Translations under genes and position numbers: made by a program | Shown here: piece by piece, positions 16,205-25,419 of the stretch | How positions within the stretch are numbered: the first letter of the stretch is position 1 | How the letters are laid out: each line of letters starts with the position of its first letter | Notes under the pieces: model-generated | What the model was told of the DNA's origin: nothing | Seen by the model: the letters and a program-made list of their open reading frames with translations, nothing else | The model's database searches: none | Assembly: GCF_009755605.1 (NCBI RefSeq) | Contig: NZ_WPNZ01000007.1 | Span: forward strand, 62,001 to 126,000 | Direction: 5' to 3' | Origin: Streptomyces typhae | Lineage (GTDB): Bacteria; Actinomycetota; Actinomycetes; Streptomycetales; Streptomycetaceae | DNA: 64,000 bases

Positions 16205-17665
16205 ATGGCAGATTCCCTGGTGGAGCGGCGCTCCATCGACGTCGTCCCCGATGCGGAGCGGCACGGCACGGCGTTCAGCCAGTTCACGCTCTGGCTGGGC
16301 GCGAACCTCCAGATCACGGCCGTGGTCACGGGCGCCCTCTCGGTCGTGTTCGGCGGGGACGTGGTGTGGTCGGTCGTCGGGCTCGTGCTCGGCAACGTCC
16401 TCGGCGGCGCGGTGATGGCACTGCACTCCGCGCAGGGGCCCAAGCTGGGCCTGCCGCAGATGATCCAGTCCCGGGCGCAGTTCGGGGTGCGCGGCGCCGT
16501 GGTCCCGCTGCTCCTCGTCGTCCTCATGTACGTGGGCTTCTTCGCGAGCGGCAGCGTGCTCGCGGGCCAGGCGACGGCCGAGCTGACACACACCGACGAC
16601 ACCACCGGGATCGTGCTGTTCGCCGCGGTGACGGCGGTGACGGCGGCGGTCGGCTACCGCGTCATCCACGCGCTCGGCCGGGTCGCCAGCGTGATCTGCG
16701 CGGCCGCCTTCGTCTACCTCGGCATCCGTCTCCTGGACCGCGTCGACCTGTCCGCCCTGGTCTCCGACGCCCACTTCGACCTGCCGATGTTCCTCCTGGC
16801 GGTCTCCCTGTCGGCGTCGTGGCAGCTCGCCTTCGGCCCGTACGTCGCGGACTACTCGCGCTATCTGCCGCGGACGACCTCGGGGAAGGCCACGTTCTGG
16901 TGGACGCTCTCGGGTTCGGCGCTCGGCGCGCAGTGGTCGATGACGTTCGGGGTCCTGGTGGCGGCGAGCGCGGGCGGGGCGTTCATGGGCGACCAGGTCG
17001 CGTACGTGGTCGGGCTCGGCGGCACCGGCCTGGTCGCGTCCTTCCTGTACTTCGTGATCGCGCTCGGCAAGCTGACCATCAACGTCCTGAACACCTACGG
17101 CGGGTTCATGTCGATGGTGACGAGCGTCAGCGGCTTCCGCGGCCAGAAGGAGCTGTCGCCGCGCGGGCGGGCGGCGTACATCGCTCTGATCATGGTCGCG
17201 GGCACGGCCGTGGCGCTCCTCGGCAAGGACAGCTTCCTGTCCTCGTTCAAGGACTTCCTGCTCTTCCTGCTGACCTTCTTCACCCCCTGGTCGGCGATCA
17301 ACCTCGTCGACTACTACCTGATCTCCAAGGAGCGGTACGACATCCCGGCGCTGTCCGACCCCCACGGCCGGTACGGGGCGTGGCGCTGGGACGCCCTGGC
17401 CGTGTACGCCGTCGGCCTGCTGGCCCAGCTGCCCTTCCTGGTCACGCACTTCTACACCGGCCCGCTGGTGGATCCGCTCGGTGGTGCGGACGTCTCCTGG
17501 ATCGTGGGGCTCGTGGTGCCCGCTGCTTTGTACTGGACGCTGGCGCGCCGCAACACGGCGCACATCCCTTCCGAGACGATCCTCGCCCCTGCCCCCGAAG
17601 CCCTGGGGACCCCGGAGGCCCCGGAGGCGCCGGGGGGTCTGACCCAAGCAGGAATGGGGGGCTAG
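16205..17665 (+). CDS. NCS1-family purine-cytosine permease-like transporter
   Basis: A 486-aa membrane protein with about 12 hydrophobic segments. NCS1 features include 'HGTAFSQFTLWLGANLQITAV' near residue 22, 'GPKLGLPQMIQSRAQFG' at about 78-95, 'ADYSRYLP' near 215 and 'PWSAINLVDYYLI' near 360. The family imports cytosine, allantoin, hydantoins, thiamin and similar nucleobase-like compounds with H+ or Na+. The ATG follows AAGGGGTAGG. It is divergent from the RpiR regulator, which probably controls it. The C-terminus is Ala/Pro/Glu-rich and cytosolic. Confidence 0.92.
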   Translation: MADSLVERRSIDVVPDAERHGTAFSQFTLWLGANLQITAVVTGALSVVFGGDVVWSVVGLVLGNVLGGAVMALHSAQGPKLGLPQMIQSRAQFGVRGAVVPLLLVVLMYVGFFASGSVLAGQATAELTHTDDTTGIVLFAAVTAVTAAVGYRVIHALGRVASVICAAAFVYLGIRLLDRVDLSALVSDAHFDLPMFLLAVSLSASWQLAFGPYVADYSRYLPRTTSGKATFWWTLSGSALGAQWSMTFGVLVAASAGGAFMGDQVAYVVGLGGTGLVASFLYFVIALGKLTINVLNTYGGFMSMVTSVSGFRGQKELSPRGRAAYIALIMVAGTAVALLGKDSFLSSFKDFLLFLLTFFTPWSAINLVDYYLISKERYDIPALSDPHGRYGAWRWDALAVYAVGLLAQLPFLVTHFYTGPLVDPLGGADVSWIVGLVVPAALYWTLARRNTAHIPSETILAPAPEALGTPEAPEAPGGLTQAGMGG

Positions 17666-17706
17666 CCCCACTGTCGGCGGGCGTGGGGCTGCGTACCGTA
17701 TGGGCT

Positions 17707-18138
17707 ATGGAAGCCCCACGTGACGCCGAACTCAAGAAGGAACTCGACGCCGCCTTGCACGCGCGCAAGGACCTCGGCGAGGAGTACGAGTCCGCGCTGG
17801 TCGACTCCTTCCTGGAAAAGGTCGAACAGCGTCTGGACGGCACGATCGACCGGCGCATGCGCCGGCACATGGCGGAGCAGCAGATGGTCGTGGCGCGCGG
17901 CGCCCGCACGCCCGACAGCGGGGTCGACTCGTGGGGCGAGCGGTTCGGCTTCGGCATCGTCTCGTTGATCCTCGCCATCCCGCTGTCCGCGATCGGCGTG
18001 GTCAACGCGGGGCTCTCGGGGCTCTTCGTCACCTGGTTCGGCATCGTGGGCGTCAACGCGGTGCATGCCGCGCGGGGCACGGGAGTTCTCGCCGCCCTCC
18101 GCTCCCGCGACCGCAAACCCACCGCCTGGGACGACTGA
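17707..18138 (+). CDS. Conserved membrane protein with two C-terminal TM helices
   Basis: A 143-aa protein. The N-terminal half is charged and helical ('ELKKELDAALHARKDLGEEY', then 'VEQRLDGTIDRRMRRHM'), probably a coiled coil or amphipathic region in the cytosol. Residues about 80-125 contain two hydrophobic segments ('FGIVSLILAIPLSAIGVVNA', 'LSGLFVTWFGIVGVNAVHAA'). No ribosome binding site is obvious before the ATG, which lies 41 nt after the permease stop. Conserved in streptomycetes as far as I recall; no function known. Confidence 0.75.
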   Translation: MEAPRDAELKKELDAALHARKDLGEEYESALVDSFLEKVEQRLDGTIDRRMRRHMAEQQMVVARGARTPDSGVDSWGERFGFGIVSLILAIPLSAIGVVNAGLSGLFVTWFGIVGVNAVHAARGTGVLAALRSRDRKPTAWDD

Positions 18139-18293
18139 CCCCGCCCCCACCGGGCGCCACCCTCCATCACCGGCCGGGCTCTTCCCCCACCCACCCACCC
18201 GTTCCGCACTGCACGCGGCTTGCCCCTGCCCCGGGCCGGGGCACTGTGCCCGCCCCTGCGCGGCGGAGCATCCCCCGCCAGGCGGGGTATATC

Positions 18294-18620
18294 AGCCCGT
18301 CCGGCGGGGTATATCAGCCCGTCCGGCGTTTGAGGACGAGCGCGCCAGCGCGACAAACCACCCACCGGCCCGTGGTTCGATCCCGACCGGCGAGCGAGGA
18401 CGAACGCGCCGGCGCGACAGTCCCCACAGCCGACGCCCCAGCCCACCCGGCGGCACCTCTCAGGCCGCCCCGCGGCCACCCCTCAACCCGCCCCGCGGGG
18501 CATATCAGCCCGTCCGGCGCTTGAGGACGAGCGCGCCAGCGCGACAAACCACCCACCGGCCCGTGGTCCAAGCCCGTCCGGCGAGCGAGGACGAACGCGC
18601 CGGCGCGACGACCCACCCAC
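18294..18620. repeat. Composite repeat array (CCGTCCGGCGTTTGAGGACGAG family)
   Basis: Two long copies (about 18294-18420 and 18498-18620) carry the same order of elements. The order is GGTATATCAGCCCGTCCGGC or a close variant, TTGAGGACGAGCGCGCCAGC, GACAAACCACCCACCGGCCC, and a second CGAGCGAGGACGAACGCGCC block. The whole interval 18139-19046 is non-coding, 908 nt long. Confidence 0.85.
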
Positions 18621-18917
18621 CAGCCGGTGGGGAAGGACCTGCGGGCCCGGTGGGTGGGCGCGGGGACCGCCAACACCTGCGGAGGGGGAACCCCCGGAGG
18701 GCGGGACGACGGCGGTCCCCGCGAGGGGCGCGGGCCGGGTCAGGGCCGGGCATCCGCGTCCACGGCGCCGGGGGAAGTCCGGGAGCCGCTCCGGAAGTTC
18801 CTGACGCCAACACCCCAACGCTCCCAGGCGAGTGTTAAGCAGGTACTGCGCGAACGTGTCACGTTCGTACCGCTTCCGCGAAGTTCCGCTTCCGCTTCCC
18901 CGCTCCGGCTTCCGTGG

Positions 18918-18945
18918 ATCTCAGATCTCAGATCTCAGATCTCAG
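18918..18945. repeat. 7-bp tandem repeat (ATCTCAG x4)
   Basis: Four exact copies of ATCTCAG, overlapping BglII-like AGATCT palindromes, 102 nt downstream of the cystathionine beta-synthase stop. It is AT-richer than its surroundings. The remaining sequence to 19046 is purine-rich CCGGAGGCCCG repeats. Confidence 0.9.
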
Positions 18946-19046
18946 AAGCTCCGGCGATCCGGAAGTCCGGAGGCCCGGGGGCCGGGGAGCCCGGAGGCCC
19001 GAAACCCCCGGAGGCCCGGCGGCCCGCACCGGGGCGCAAGGCAGCG

Positions 19047-20456
19047 TCAGCGCCCCGCCTGCGGGGCCCCACCCTGCTGCACGGCCAGGAACGCCAGCAG
19101 GTCCTGACGGCTCACCACCCCGGTGGGCTTGCCATCGACCAGGACGATCGCCGCGTCGGCGCCGCCGAGGACGGACATCAGGTCACCGACGGGCTCGCCG
19201 GAGCCGACCTGCGGCAGCGGGTCGGACATGTGCTTCTCCAGCGGGTCACCGAGCGAGGCCCGCTGGGTGAACAGCGCGTCGAGCAGCTCGCGCTCCACGA
19301 CGGAGCCGATGACCTCGGCGGCCATCACGTCGGGGTGCCCGGCGCCCGGCTTCACGATGGGCATCTGCGAGACGCCGTACTCGCGCAGGACCTCGATGGC
19401 CTCCCCGACGGTCTCCTCGGGGTGCATGTGGACGAGCGAGGGCAGCTCGCCGCCCTCCTTGGGGCGCAGCACGTCACCGACGCGCGGCTGATCCCCGGCC
19501 TCCTCCAGGAAGCCGTAGTCGTTCATCCACTCGTCGCTGAAGATCTTGCTCATGTAACCGCGGCCGGAGTCCGGCAGCAGGACGACCACCACGTCGTCGG
19601 GCCCGAGCCCCTCGGCGACCCGCAGCGCCGCGACGACCGCCATGCCGCAGGAGCCGCCGACGAGCAGCCCCTCCTCCTTGGCGAGGCGCCGCGTCATCTG
19701 GAAGGAGTCCTTGTCCGAGACGGCGACGATCTCGTCCGTCACGTTCCGGTCGTAGGCCGTCGGCCAGAAGTCCTCACCGACGCCCTCGACGAGGTAGGGC
19801 CGCCCGGAGCCCCCGGAGTACACCGACCCCTCCGGGTCGGCCCCGACGACCTTGACCTTGCCGCCGGAGATCTCCTTCAGATAGCCGCCGGTGCCGGAGA
19901 TCGTGCCGCCGGTACCGATGCCCGTCACGAAGTGGGTGATCCGGCCCTCCGTCTGCTCCCACAGCTCGGGGCCGGTGGAGTGATAGTGCGACAGGGGGTT
20001 GTTGGGGTTCGAGTACTGGTCCGGCTTCCAGGCGTCGGGGATCTCCCGTACGAGCCGGTCGGAGACGTTGTAGTACGAGTCCGGGTGCTCCGGGTCGACG
20101 GCGGTCGGGCAGACGACCACCTCGGCGCCGTACGCGCGCAGCACATTGATCTTGTCCGTGGACACCTTGTCAGGGCAGACGAAGACGCACTTGTAGCCCT
20201 TCTGCTGGGCCACGATGGCCAGGCCGACGCCGGTGTTGCCGCTGGTCGGCTCGACGATCGTGCCGCCGGGGACGAGTGCGCCGCTCTCCTCCGCGGCTTC
20301 GATCATGCGCACCGCGATACGGTCCTTCACCGAGCCGCCCGGGTTGAAGTACTCGACCTTGGCAAGGACCGTGGCCTTGAGGCCCTTGGTCACGTTGTTG
20401 AGCCGCACCAGCGGGGTGTTGCCGACGAGGCTGATCATCGAGTCGTGGAAATGCAC
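19047..20456 (-). CDS. Cystathionine beta-synthase
   Basis: A 469-aa fold-type II PLP enzyme, condensing serine and homocysteine to cystathionine (transsulfuration). The PLP lysine is K44 in 'FNPGGSVKDRIAVRM'; the phosphate/substrate loop 'PTSGNTGVGLA' is at 70-80; a 'GTGGTISGTGGYLKE' loop is near 185. Residues about 335-460 hold two CBS domains ('MHPEETVGEAIEVLREYGVS' and 'DPLPQVGSGEPVGDLMSVLG'), the energy- or ligand-sensing module. The N-terminus 'MHFHDSMISLVGNTPLVRL' matches actinobacterial CBS enzymes and fixes the start. Heme-binding region absent, as usual in bacteria. Confidence 0.95.
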   Translation of the reverse strand: MHFHDSMISLVGNTPLVRLNNVTKGLKATVLAKVEYFNPGGSVKDRIAVRMIEAAEESGALVPGGTIVEPTSGNTGVGLAIVAQQKGYKCVFVCPDKVSTDKINVLRAYGAEVVVCPTAVDPEHPDSYYNVSDRLVREIPDAWKPDQYSNPNNPLSHYHSTGPELWEQTEGRITHFVTGIGTGGTISGTGGYLKEISGGKVKVVGADPEGSVYSGGSGRPYLVEGVGEDFWPTAYDRNVTDEIVAVSDKDSFQMTRRLAKEEGLLVGGSCGMAVVAALRVAEGLGPDDVVVVLLPDSGRGYMSKIFSDEWMNDYGFLEEAGDQPRVGDVLRPKEGGELPSLVHMHPEETVGEAIEVLREYGVSQMPIVKPGAGHPDVMAAEVIGSVVERELLDALFTQRASLGDPLEKHMSDPLPQVGSGEPVGDLMSVLGGADAAIVLVDGKPTGVVSRQDLLAFLAVQQGGAPQAGR

Positions 20457-20639
20457 CGTTGTCTCCGTGTCTCCGGGCTGCGATGTCGTGGATGTCCCAG
20501 GAAGGGACGTCGTACGAGATATATGGGTGCGGTCAGACTACGGCTCCATCTCGCCGGTTCACCTCCCGTTGCGATTGGCCGCCCCGTCCGACGGGGCAAT
20601 GAGTGGGTGTACGGGGCGTACGCCGGATGTGCGCCCGCT

Positions 20640-20677
20640 TGTACGGCTCAGGACGACGATGTACGGCTCGGGACGAC
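20640..20677. repeat. Short direct repeat upstream of the SGNH gene
   Basis: TGTACGGCTC(A/G)GGACGAC occurs twice with a 20-nt period (20640-20657 and 20660-20677), ending 20 nt before the GTG at 20698. Two helical turns of spacing would suit a regulator binding one face of the DNA. Confidence 0.5.
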
Positions 20678-20697
20678 TTTGCTGAGGTGACCACGGG

Positions 20698-21711
20698 GTG
20701 TCGAGGGCGAGGGTGGCGCGGCGCATCGCCGCGGGCGCGGCGTACGGCGGCGGAAGCATCGGGCTGCTCGGCGCGGCCACGGTAGGGCTCGTCCTCGCCG
20801 AGGTGCAGCTGGCCAAGCGATCGGTGGGCAACGGCGGTGTCGGGGCGCCGCCACGGGCGGACGGGCGGTACGGCGCCTCGCTCGCGGACCGCGCGGGCGG
20901 CGCCGAGCCGCTGCGGTTCGCGGTGCTCGGCGACTCCACGGCCGCGGGGCAGGGGGTGCGCCGGGTCCAGCAGACCCCGGCCGCGCTGCTCGCGTCCGGG
21001 CTCGCGGCGGTGGCGGAGCGGCCGGTGGACGTGCGGGTGGTCGCACAGCCCGGGGCGCAGTCGGACGACCTGGAGCGGCAGGTCTCGCTGGTCCTGTCGG
21101 ACGAGACAGGCCCGGCGCCCGACGTCTGCGTGGTGATGATCGGGGCGAACGACGTGACGCACCGGATGCCGCCGACGCGGTCGGTGCGGATGCTGTCCGC
21201 CGCGGTGCGCAGGCTGCGGACCGCCGGGGCGGAGGTCGTGGTGGGCACGTGTCCCGACCTCGGCACCATCGAGCCCGTCTACCAGCCGCTGCGGTGGCTG
21301 GCCCGGCGCGTCTCGCGGCAGCTCGCCGCCGCGCAGACGATCGGCGTGGTGGAGCAGGGCGGGCGTACGGTGTCGCTCGGCGACCTGCTCGGCCCCGAGT
21401 TCCTCGCGAACCCCCGGGAGTTGTTCGGACCCGACAACTACCACCCCTCGGCGGAGGGGTACGCCACCGCGGCGATGGCCCTGCTGCCGACGCTGTGCGC
21501 GGCGCTCGGCCTGTGGCCGGAGGAGGAGCGTCCGGATGTCTCCCGGCGCGAGGGCTTCCTGCCCGTGGCGCGGGCGGCGGCGCAGGCGGCGGCGGAGGGC
21601 GGCACGGAGGTCACCGGCGCCATGCCCACGGGCCCCAGGGGGCCGTGGGCCCTGCTCAAGCGCCGCCGCCGCCGGCGCATCCAGGAACCGAACCCGTCAC
21701 CGATCAGCTGA
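20698..21711 (+). CDS. SGNH/GDSL hydrolase, membrane-anchored
   Basis: A 337-aa protein. An N-terminal hydrophobic segment (about 9-37, 'RRIAAGAAYGGGSIGLLGAA') is an uncleaved anchor or signal. The SGNH blocks are in order: Ser in 'AVLGDSTAAGQG' (about 78-90), Gly in the 'VVAQPGAQSDDL' region, Asn in 'VVMIGANDVTHR' (about 145), and the Asp/His pair in 'DNYHPSAEGYA' (about 245). These are lipases or acyl esterases acting outside the cytosol. The C-terminal 'LLKRRRRRRIQ' is strongly basic. The GTG start has GAGGTGA 8 nt upstream. It is divergent from cystathionine beta-synthase. Confidence 0.9.
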   Translation: MSRARVARRIAAGAAYGGGSIGLLGAATVGLVLAEVQLAKRSVGNGGVGAPPRADGRYGASLADRAGGAEPLRFAVLGDSTAAGQGVRRVQQTPAALLASGLAAVAERPVDVRVVAQPGAQSDDLERQVSLVLSDETGPAPDVCVVMIGANDVTHRMPPTRSVRMLSAAVRRLRTAGAEVVVGTCPDLGTIEPVYQPLRWLARRVSRQLAAAQTIGVVEQGGRTVSLGDLLGPEFLANPRELFGPDNYHPSAEGYATAAMALLPTLCAALGLWPEEERPDVSRREGFLPVARAAAQAAAEGGTEVTGAMPTGPRGPWALLKRRRRRRIQEPNPSPIS

Positions 21712-21723
21712 GGGCGCCCCGTC

Positions 21724-22112
21724 AGGGGCGCGAGGAACTGCGCGCGCAACCCACGAAAAGCCGCAGACGCACCCGGCGGGTCGGCGAGCAGTCGCGACCG
21801 CGGGTGCGTCGCGGCTGGCCGCGCAGTTCCCCGCGCCCCTACCGGGGCCCCCTCAGGGGCGCGAGGAACTGCGCGCGCAACCCACAAAAACCCGCAGCCG
21901 CGACCGGCAGGCCACCCAGCACACGCGACCGCAGGTACGCCGTGGCTGATCGCGCCGTTCCCCGCGCCCCTGACGGGGCCCCTCAGGGGCGCGGGGAACG
22001 GCGCGCGCAACCCACGAAAACCCGCAGCCGCGACCGGCGGGACGGCGAGCAGTCGCGACCGCGGGTGCGTCGCGGCTGGCCGCGCAGTTCCCCGCGCCCC
22101 TGACGGGGCGGA
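21724..22112. repeat. Three tandem ~131-bp hairpin units
   Basis: Three consecutive units start at 21724, 21855 and 21985 with AGGGGCGCG(A/G)GGAAC. Each ends in the inverted counterpart GTTCCCCGCGCCCCT, so each unit folds into a large hairpin. The same GCAGTTCCCCGCGCCCCTGA element reappears at 30.2 and 30.35 kb. The interval between the SGNH and thiolase genes (21712-22253) contains nothing else. Confidence 0.9.
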
Positions 22113-22253
22113 GCCCCGAGCACCCGGCCTGAGCACCCGCTTAGAAATGCGGCCCGCATCACAGCCCCCACCCGATGACCAACGCCGTTACGGGCAGGTA
22201 ACTTCCAGGGAGTCCTGCCCTGCCGAGGGCGCCCCCGCCAGTAGGAGCCCGTG

Positions 22254-23474
22254 ATGCCCGAAGCCGTGATCGTCTCCGCCGCCCGCTCCCCCATCGGCCG
22301 TGCGGGCAAGGGCTCCCTGAAGGAGCTGCGCCCCGACGACCTGACCGCCACGATCATCCAGGCCGCCCTGGCCAAGGTCCCGCAACTGGACCCGAAGGAC
22401 ATCGACGACCTGATGCTGGGCTGCGGCCTGCCCGGCGGCGAGCAGGGCCACAACCTCGGCCGGATCGTGGCCGTGCAGATGGGCATGGACCACCTCCCCG
22501 GCTGTACGGTCACGCGGTACTGCTCCTCGTCGCTCCAGACGTCCCGCATGGCCCTGCACGCCATCAAGGCGGGCGAGGGCGACGTCTTCATCTCGGCGGG
22601 CGTCGAGATGGTCTCGCGCTTCGGCAAGGGTTCGAGCGACGGCCTGCCCGACACCCACAACCCCCTGTTCGCCGACGCCGAGGCCCGCACCGCCGCCGTC
22701 GCCGGGTCCGAGGGCGCCGGGTGGCACGACCCGCGCGAGGACGGCCTGCTGCCCGACCCGTACATCGCGATGGGCCAGACCGCCGAGAACCTCGCCCGCC
22801 TCAAGGGCGTCACCCGCCAGGACATGGACGAGTTCGGCGTCCGCTCGCAGAACCTCGCCGAGGAAGCCCTCAAGAACGGCTTCTGGGAGCGCGAGATCAC
22901 CCCGGTCACCACCCCCGACGGCACCGTCGTCAGCAAGGACGACGGCCCCCGCGCGGGCGTCACGATGGAGGGCGTCGCGGGCCTCAAGCCCGTCTTCCGC
23001 CCCGACGGCCTGGTCACGGCGGGCAACTGCTGCCCCCTGAACGACGGCGCAGCCGCCCTGGTGATCATGAGCGACACCAAGGCCCGCGAGCTCGGCCTGA
23101 CCCCGCTGGCCCGGATCGTGTCCACCGGTGTCTCCGGCCTGTCCCCCGAGATCATGGGCTACGGCCCGGTCGAGGCCAGCAACCAGGCCCTGAAGCGCGC
23201 CGGGCTCACCATCGGGGACATCGACCTCGCCGAGATCAACGAGGCCTTCGCCGCCCAGGTGATCCCCTCCTACCGCGACCTCGGCATCCCGCTGGAGAAG
23301 CTGAACGTCAACGGCGGCGCGATCGCCGTCGGCCACCCCTTCGGCATGACCGGCGCCCGCATCACCGGCACGCTGATCAACAGCCTCCAGTTCCACGACA
23401 AGCAGTTCGGCCTGGAGACGATGTGCGTCGGCGGCGGCCAGGGCATGGCGATGGTCGTCGAGCGCCTGAGCTGA
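22254..23474 (+). CDS. Acetyl-CoA acetyltransferase (thiolase)
   Basis: A 406-aa thiolase, cytosolic. The acyl-accepting cysteine is C90 in '[11 protein letters not shown]'; the catalytic His is in '[17 protein letters not shown]' and the second Cys in '[13 protein letters not shown]'-like sequence near the C-terminus. Either acetoacetyl-CoA synthesis or beta-oxidation thiolysis is possible. The ATG at 22254 is chosen because GGAG is 6 nt upstream; a GTG directly before it would give one extra residue. It stands alone; the closest S. coelicolor counterpart, from memory, is a fatty-acid-related thiolase downstream of cystathionine beta-synthase. Confidence 0.94.
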   Translation: MPEAVIVSAARSPIGRAGKGSLKELRPDDLTATIIQAALAKVPQLDPKDIDDLMLGCGLPGGEQGHNLGRIVAVQMGMDHLPGCTVTRYCSSSLQTSRMALHAIKAGEGDVFISAGVEMVSRFGKGSSDGLPDTHNPLFADAEARTAAVAGSEGAGWHDPREDGLLPDPYIAMGQTAENLARLKGVTRQDMDEFGVRSQNLAEEALKNGFWEREITPVTTPDGTVVSKDDGPRAGVTMEGVAGLKPVFRPDGLVTAGNCCPLNDGAAALVIMSDTKARELGLTPLARIVSTGVSGLSPEIMGYGPVEASNQALKRAGLTIGDIDLAEINEAFAAQVIPSYRDLGIPLEKLNVNGGAIAVGHPFGMTGARITGTLINSLQFHDKQFGLETMCVGGGQGMAMVVERLS

Positions 23475-23766
23475 CCGGGCTCCGAGCCTGCCGGTGTCCT
23501 GTCCGGCACCCTGAGTGGCCGCCCGTCTCGCACCGCGGGAGAACGGCGGCCTCTCAGGGCCCGCCACCCATTCGTGACCCAATCTCCCCCAGGATGTGAC
23601 CAATCCCCTGAGAGAAGGGCAAGTGCCCAGGTCAGCGCGGTTCCACTGGTAAACACCGGGCCGAAAGTCCTGTCCAATTCGTGACGTAATGCACTGACAG
23701 CCGAATCGTGCAGGCTTCAAGCTGATGTAGGAAGTCGGGGGTCGACTTGAAACCGGGAGTACGTCA

Positions 23767-24591
23767 GTGAGCGCCACGCATCTTGCCTTGCTGCTCTGCG
23801 CGGCCGCCGCCACGGCCGCGGGCGCCGCCGCCCTGCACTCCGTGCGGGGCCTGCGGAAGCAGATCACCGACCTGCGCACCGAACTCGCCGAGAGCCGCCA
23901 TGCCGCGGTCGGCCGCGCCTGCGTACCCGCCGCCCGCACCGCGGTGGACACCGAGGAGATACGCACGGCGGTCGCGGAGGCCCTCGCCGAGGAGCGGGAG
24001 CGCGAGCTCGCCGAGGCGCGCGCCTTCTGGGCCGCCCAGGAGGCGCGGGACATCGCCGACACGCCCTCGCTCCTGAGCGGGCTGCCCGAGGGCATGGCGG
24101 ACGAGCTGTTCCTGCCGCGCCAGGCGGACCTCGCGGGCCTGGAGTCCGAGAGCCTGGAGCCGGTCGTCGAGCCGTTCGCCGACCAGGGCGGCGCCCCGGA
24201 CGAGTTCGCCGCGGACTCCCCGGAGCTGGCCGCGGCCCGCCGCCGCCACCCCTCCCACCCCGACTTCGTCCCCGTGCAGTCCCCCGCGCACGCCGACCAC
24301 GAGCGCACCGTGGCCTGCCTGGAGGAGCTCGCCGACGCCCGCACCGCGCTCGCCGACGTCCGCCCGGGACCGCTCGGCACCCTGGACGTCTACGTCTTCA
24401 CGGACGGCACCACGCTGTGCATGACCCCGGGCCACCGCGAGACCGCGGAGCTCCTCGCGGCCGCCCTGCGCGACGGCGAGGCGCCGGTCCTGCTCGGCGG
24501 CTCCGGCGTCTCGGGCGCTTACGCCCTGACGTTCGCCTGCGGCAGCGAGAACGTCTACATCCTGGCGGACCGCGTCATCGCGTCGGTCTGA
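23767..24591 (+). CDS. Conserved membrane-anchored protein with coiled coil
   Basis: A 274-aa protein of unknown function. The GTG at 23767 has GGGAG nearby. Residues 4-25 form a hydrophobic anchor ('LALLLCAAAATAAGAAAL'). Residues about 30-105 are helical and charged with a probable coiled coil ('VAEALAEERERELAEARAFW'). A low-complexity linker follows. The C-terminal domain of about 75 aa ('LDVYVFTDGTTLCMTPGHRETAELLAAALRDG...', in part) looks globular and conserved, with a 'GGSGVSGAYALTF' segment. The 292 nt before it contain no gene. Confidence 0.75.
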   Translation: MSATHLALLLCAAAATAAGAAALHSVRGLRKQITDLRTELAESRHAAVGRACVPAARTAVDTEEIRTAVAEALAEERERELAEARAFWAAQEARDIADTPSLLSGLPEGMADELFLPRQADLAGLESESLEPVVEPFADQGGAPDEFAADSPELAAARRRHPSHPDFVPVQSPAHADHERTVACLEELADARTALADVRPGPLGTLDVYVFTDGTTLCMTPGHRETAELLAAALRDGEAPVLLGGSGVSGAYALTFACGSENVYILADRVIASV

Positions 24592-24642
24592 GCCCGGCCG
24601 CCGGGTCCGGGTCCTGCGATACGCGGATCCGCCCCGGCGCAC

Positions 24643-24954
24643 TCACACCCCGGCTCGCGCCAGCGACTCCTCCACCAGGCGCACCGCCTCCTCCAGGTCC
24701 TTCTCGTCGCGCAGCACGACCGCCAAGTCCCGCCCCGCGACGGTGACCTGGTCGGCGGCGGCGAACATGCCCGCGTCGGGCATCAGGTGCGGTTCCGCTC
24801 CCGGGGCCTCCCGCTCCTGCGCACGCACGGCCAAGTCCCTGGCGAGCTCAAGGGCTTCGGCCGCCGCGCCGCGCTGGAGGCGGGACTGCGGGGCGGCGCG
24901 CAACCGGTCCGCGAAACGGTCAACTGCCGTGATCAAAGGCGTCGTATCGAGCAC
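24643..24954 (-). CDS. Conserved hypothetical protein
   Basis: A 103-aa, mainly helical, cytosolic protein. It starts with GTG at 24954 and has no clear motif other than an 'AADQVTVAGRDLAVVLRDEK' beta-rich middle and a helical end. It is divergent from the DUF4287 gene and convergent with the coiled-coil protein. I do not recognise a function. Confidence 0.6.
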   Translation of the reverse strand: MLDTTPLITAVDRFADRLRAAPQSRLQRGAAAEALELARDLAVRAQEREAPGAEPHLMPDAGMFAAADQVTVAGRDLAVVLRDEKDLEEAVRLVEESLARAGV

Positions 24955-25055
24955 TGTGCGACCCTACGCGCCGAGCCGGGACTGTTGCCAATACCCGAAC
25001 CCTCAGGCACGGTGGCGTGAAGGACTGACCACATCGAACGCGTCCGGAGGCGCCG

Positions 25056-25286
25056 ATGTCCCAAGTCTTCTCCGAGGAGACCCACCGCAATCTGCTCGCC
25101 CGCATCCCCCATTGCACAGGTCGCGAAGTCTCCGACTGGCTGCGCACCGTCGACGAGGGCCCCTCTCTCTTCCGATTCGAGGAGAAGGTCAGCTGGCTCC
25201 GCGGCGAACACGACCTCGCGTACGGCCACGCCAAAGCGATCATCCACGAGTACGACCTCCGTCGTGCCGCACGCAAGCTGCTCTGA
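25056..25286 (+). CDS. DUF4287 domain protein
   Basis: A 76-aa protein consisting almost only of the DUF4287 helical domain. Hallmarks include 'LLARIPHCTGREVSDWLRTV' and 'EKVSWLRGEHDLAYGHAKAI', with the usual W-L-r-x-x-h-x-x-x-y-g-h-A-x-x-i/v spacing. Relatives are often fused to DUF5655. CGGAGG ribosome binding site. Function unknown. A strong terminator follows 60 nt downstream. Confidence 0.88.
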   Translation: MSQVFSEETHRNLLARIPHCTGREVSDWLRTVDEGPSLFRFEEKVSWLRGEHDLAYGHAKAIIHEYDLRRAARKLL

Positions 25287-25347
25287 CCCCGACCCCCGTT
25301 CCCCCGCAGAGACCAGACACACGGATCAGCCAGTACCCCGGCAACGG

Positions 25348-25383
25348 CGAAGGGCCCGCGGAATGGTTTCCGCGGGCCCTTCG
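25348..25383. terminator. Bidirectional terminator
   Basis: Perfect 16-bp stem CGAAGGGCCCGCGGAA / TTCCGCGGGCCCTTCG with a 4-nt loop between the convergent DUF4287 and Bax-inhibitor genes. It would stop transcription from both sides. Confidence 0.85.
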
Positions 25384-25419
25384 GCCGTGATCGGGACGTC
25401 AGCCGCCCGGGGGCGGTCG

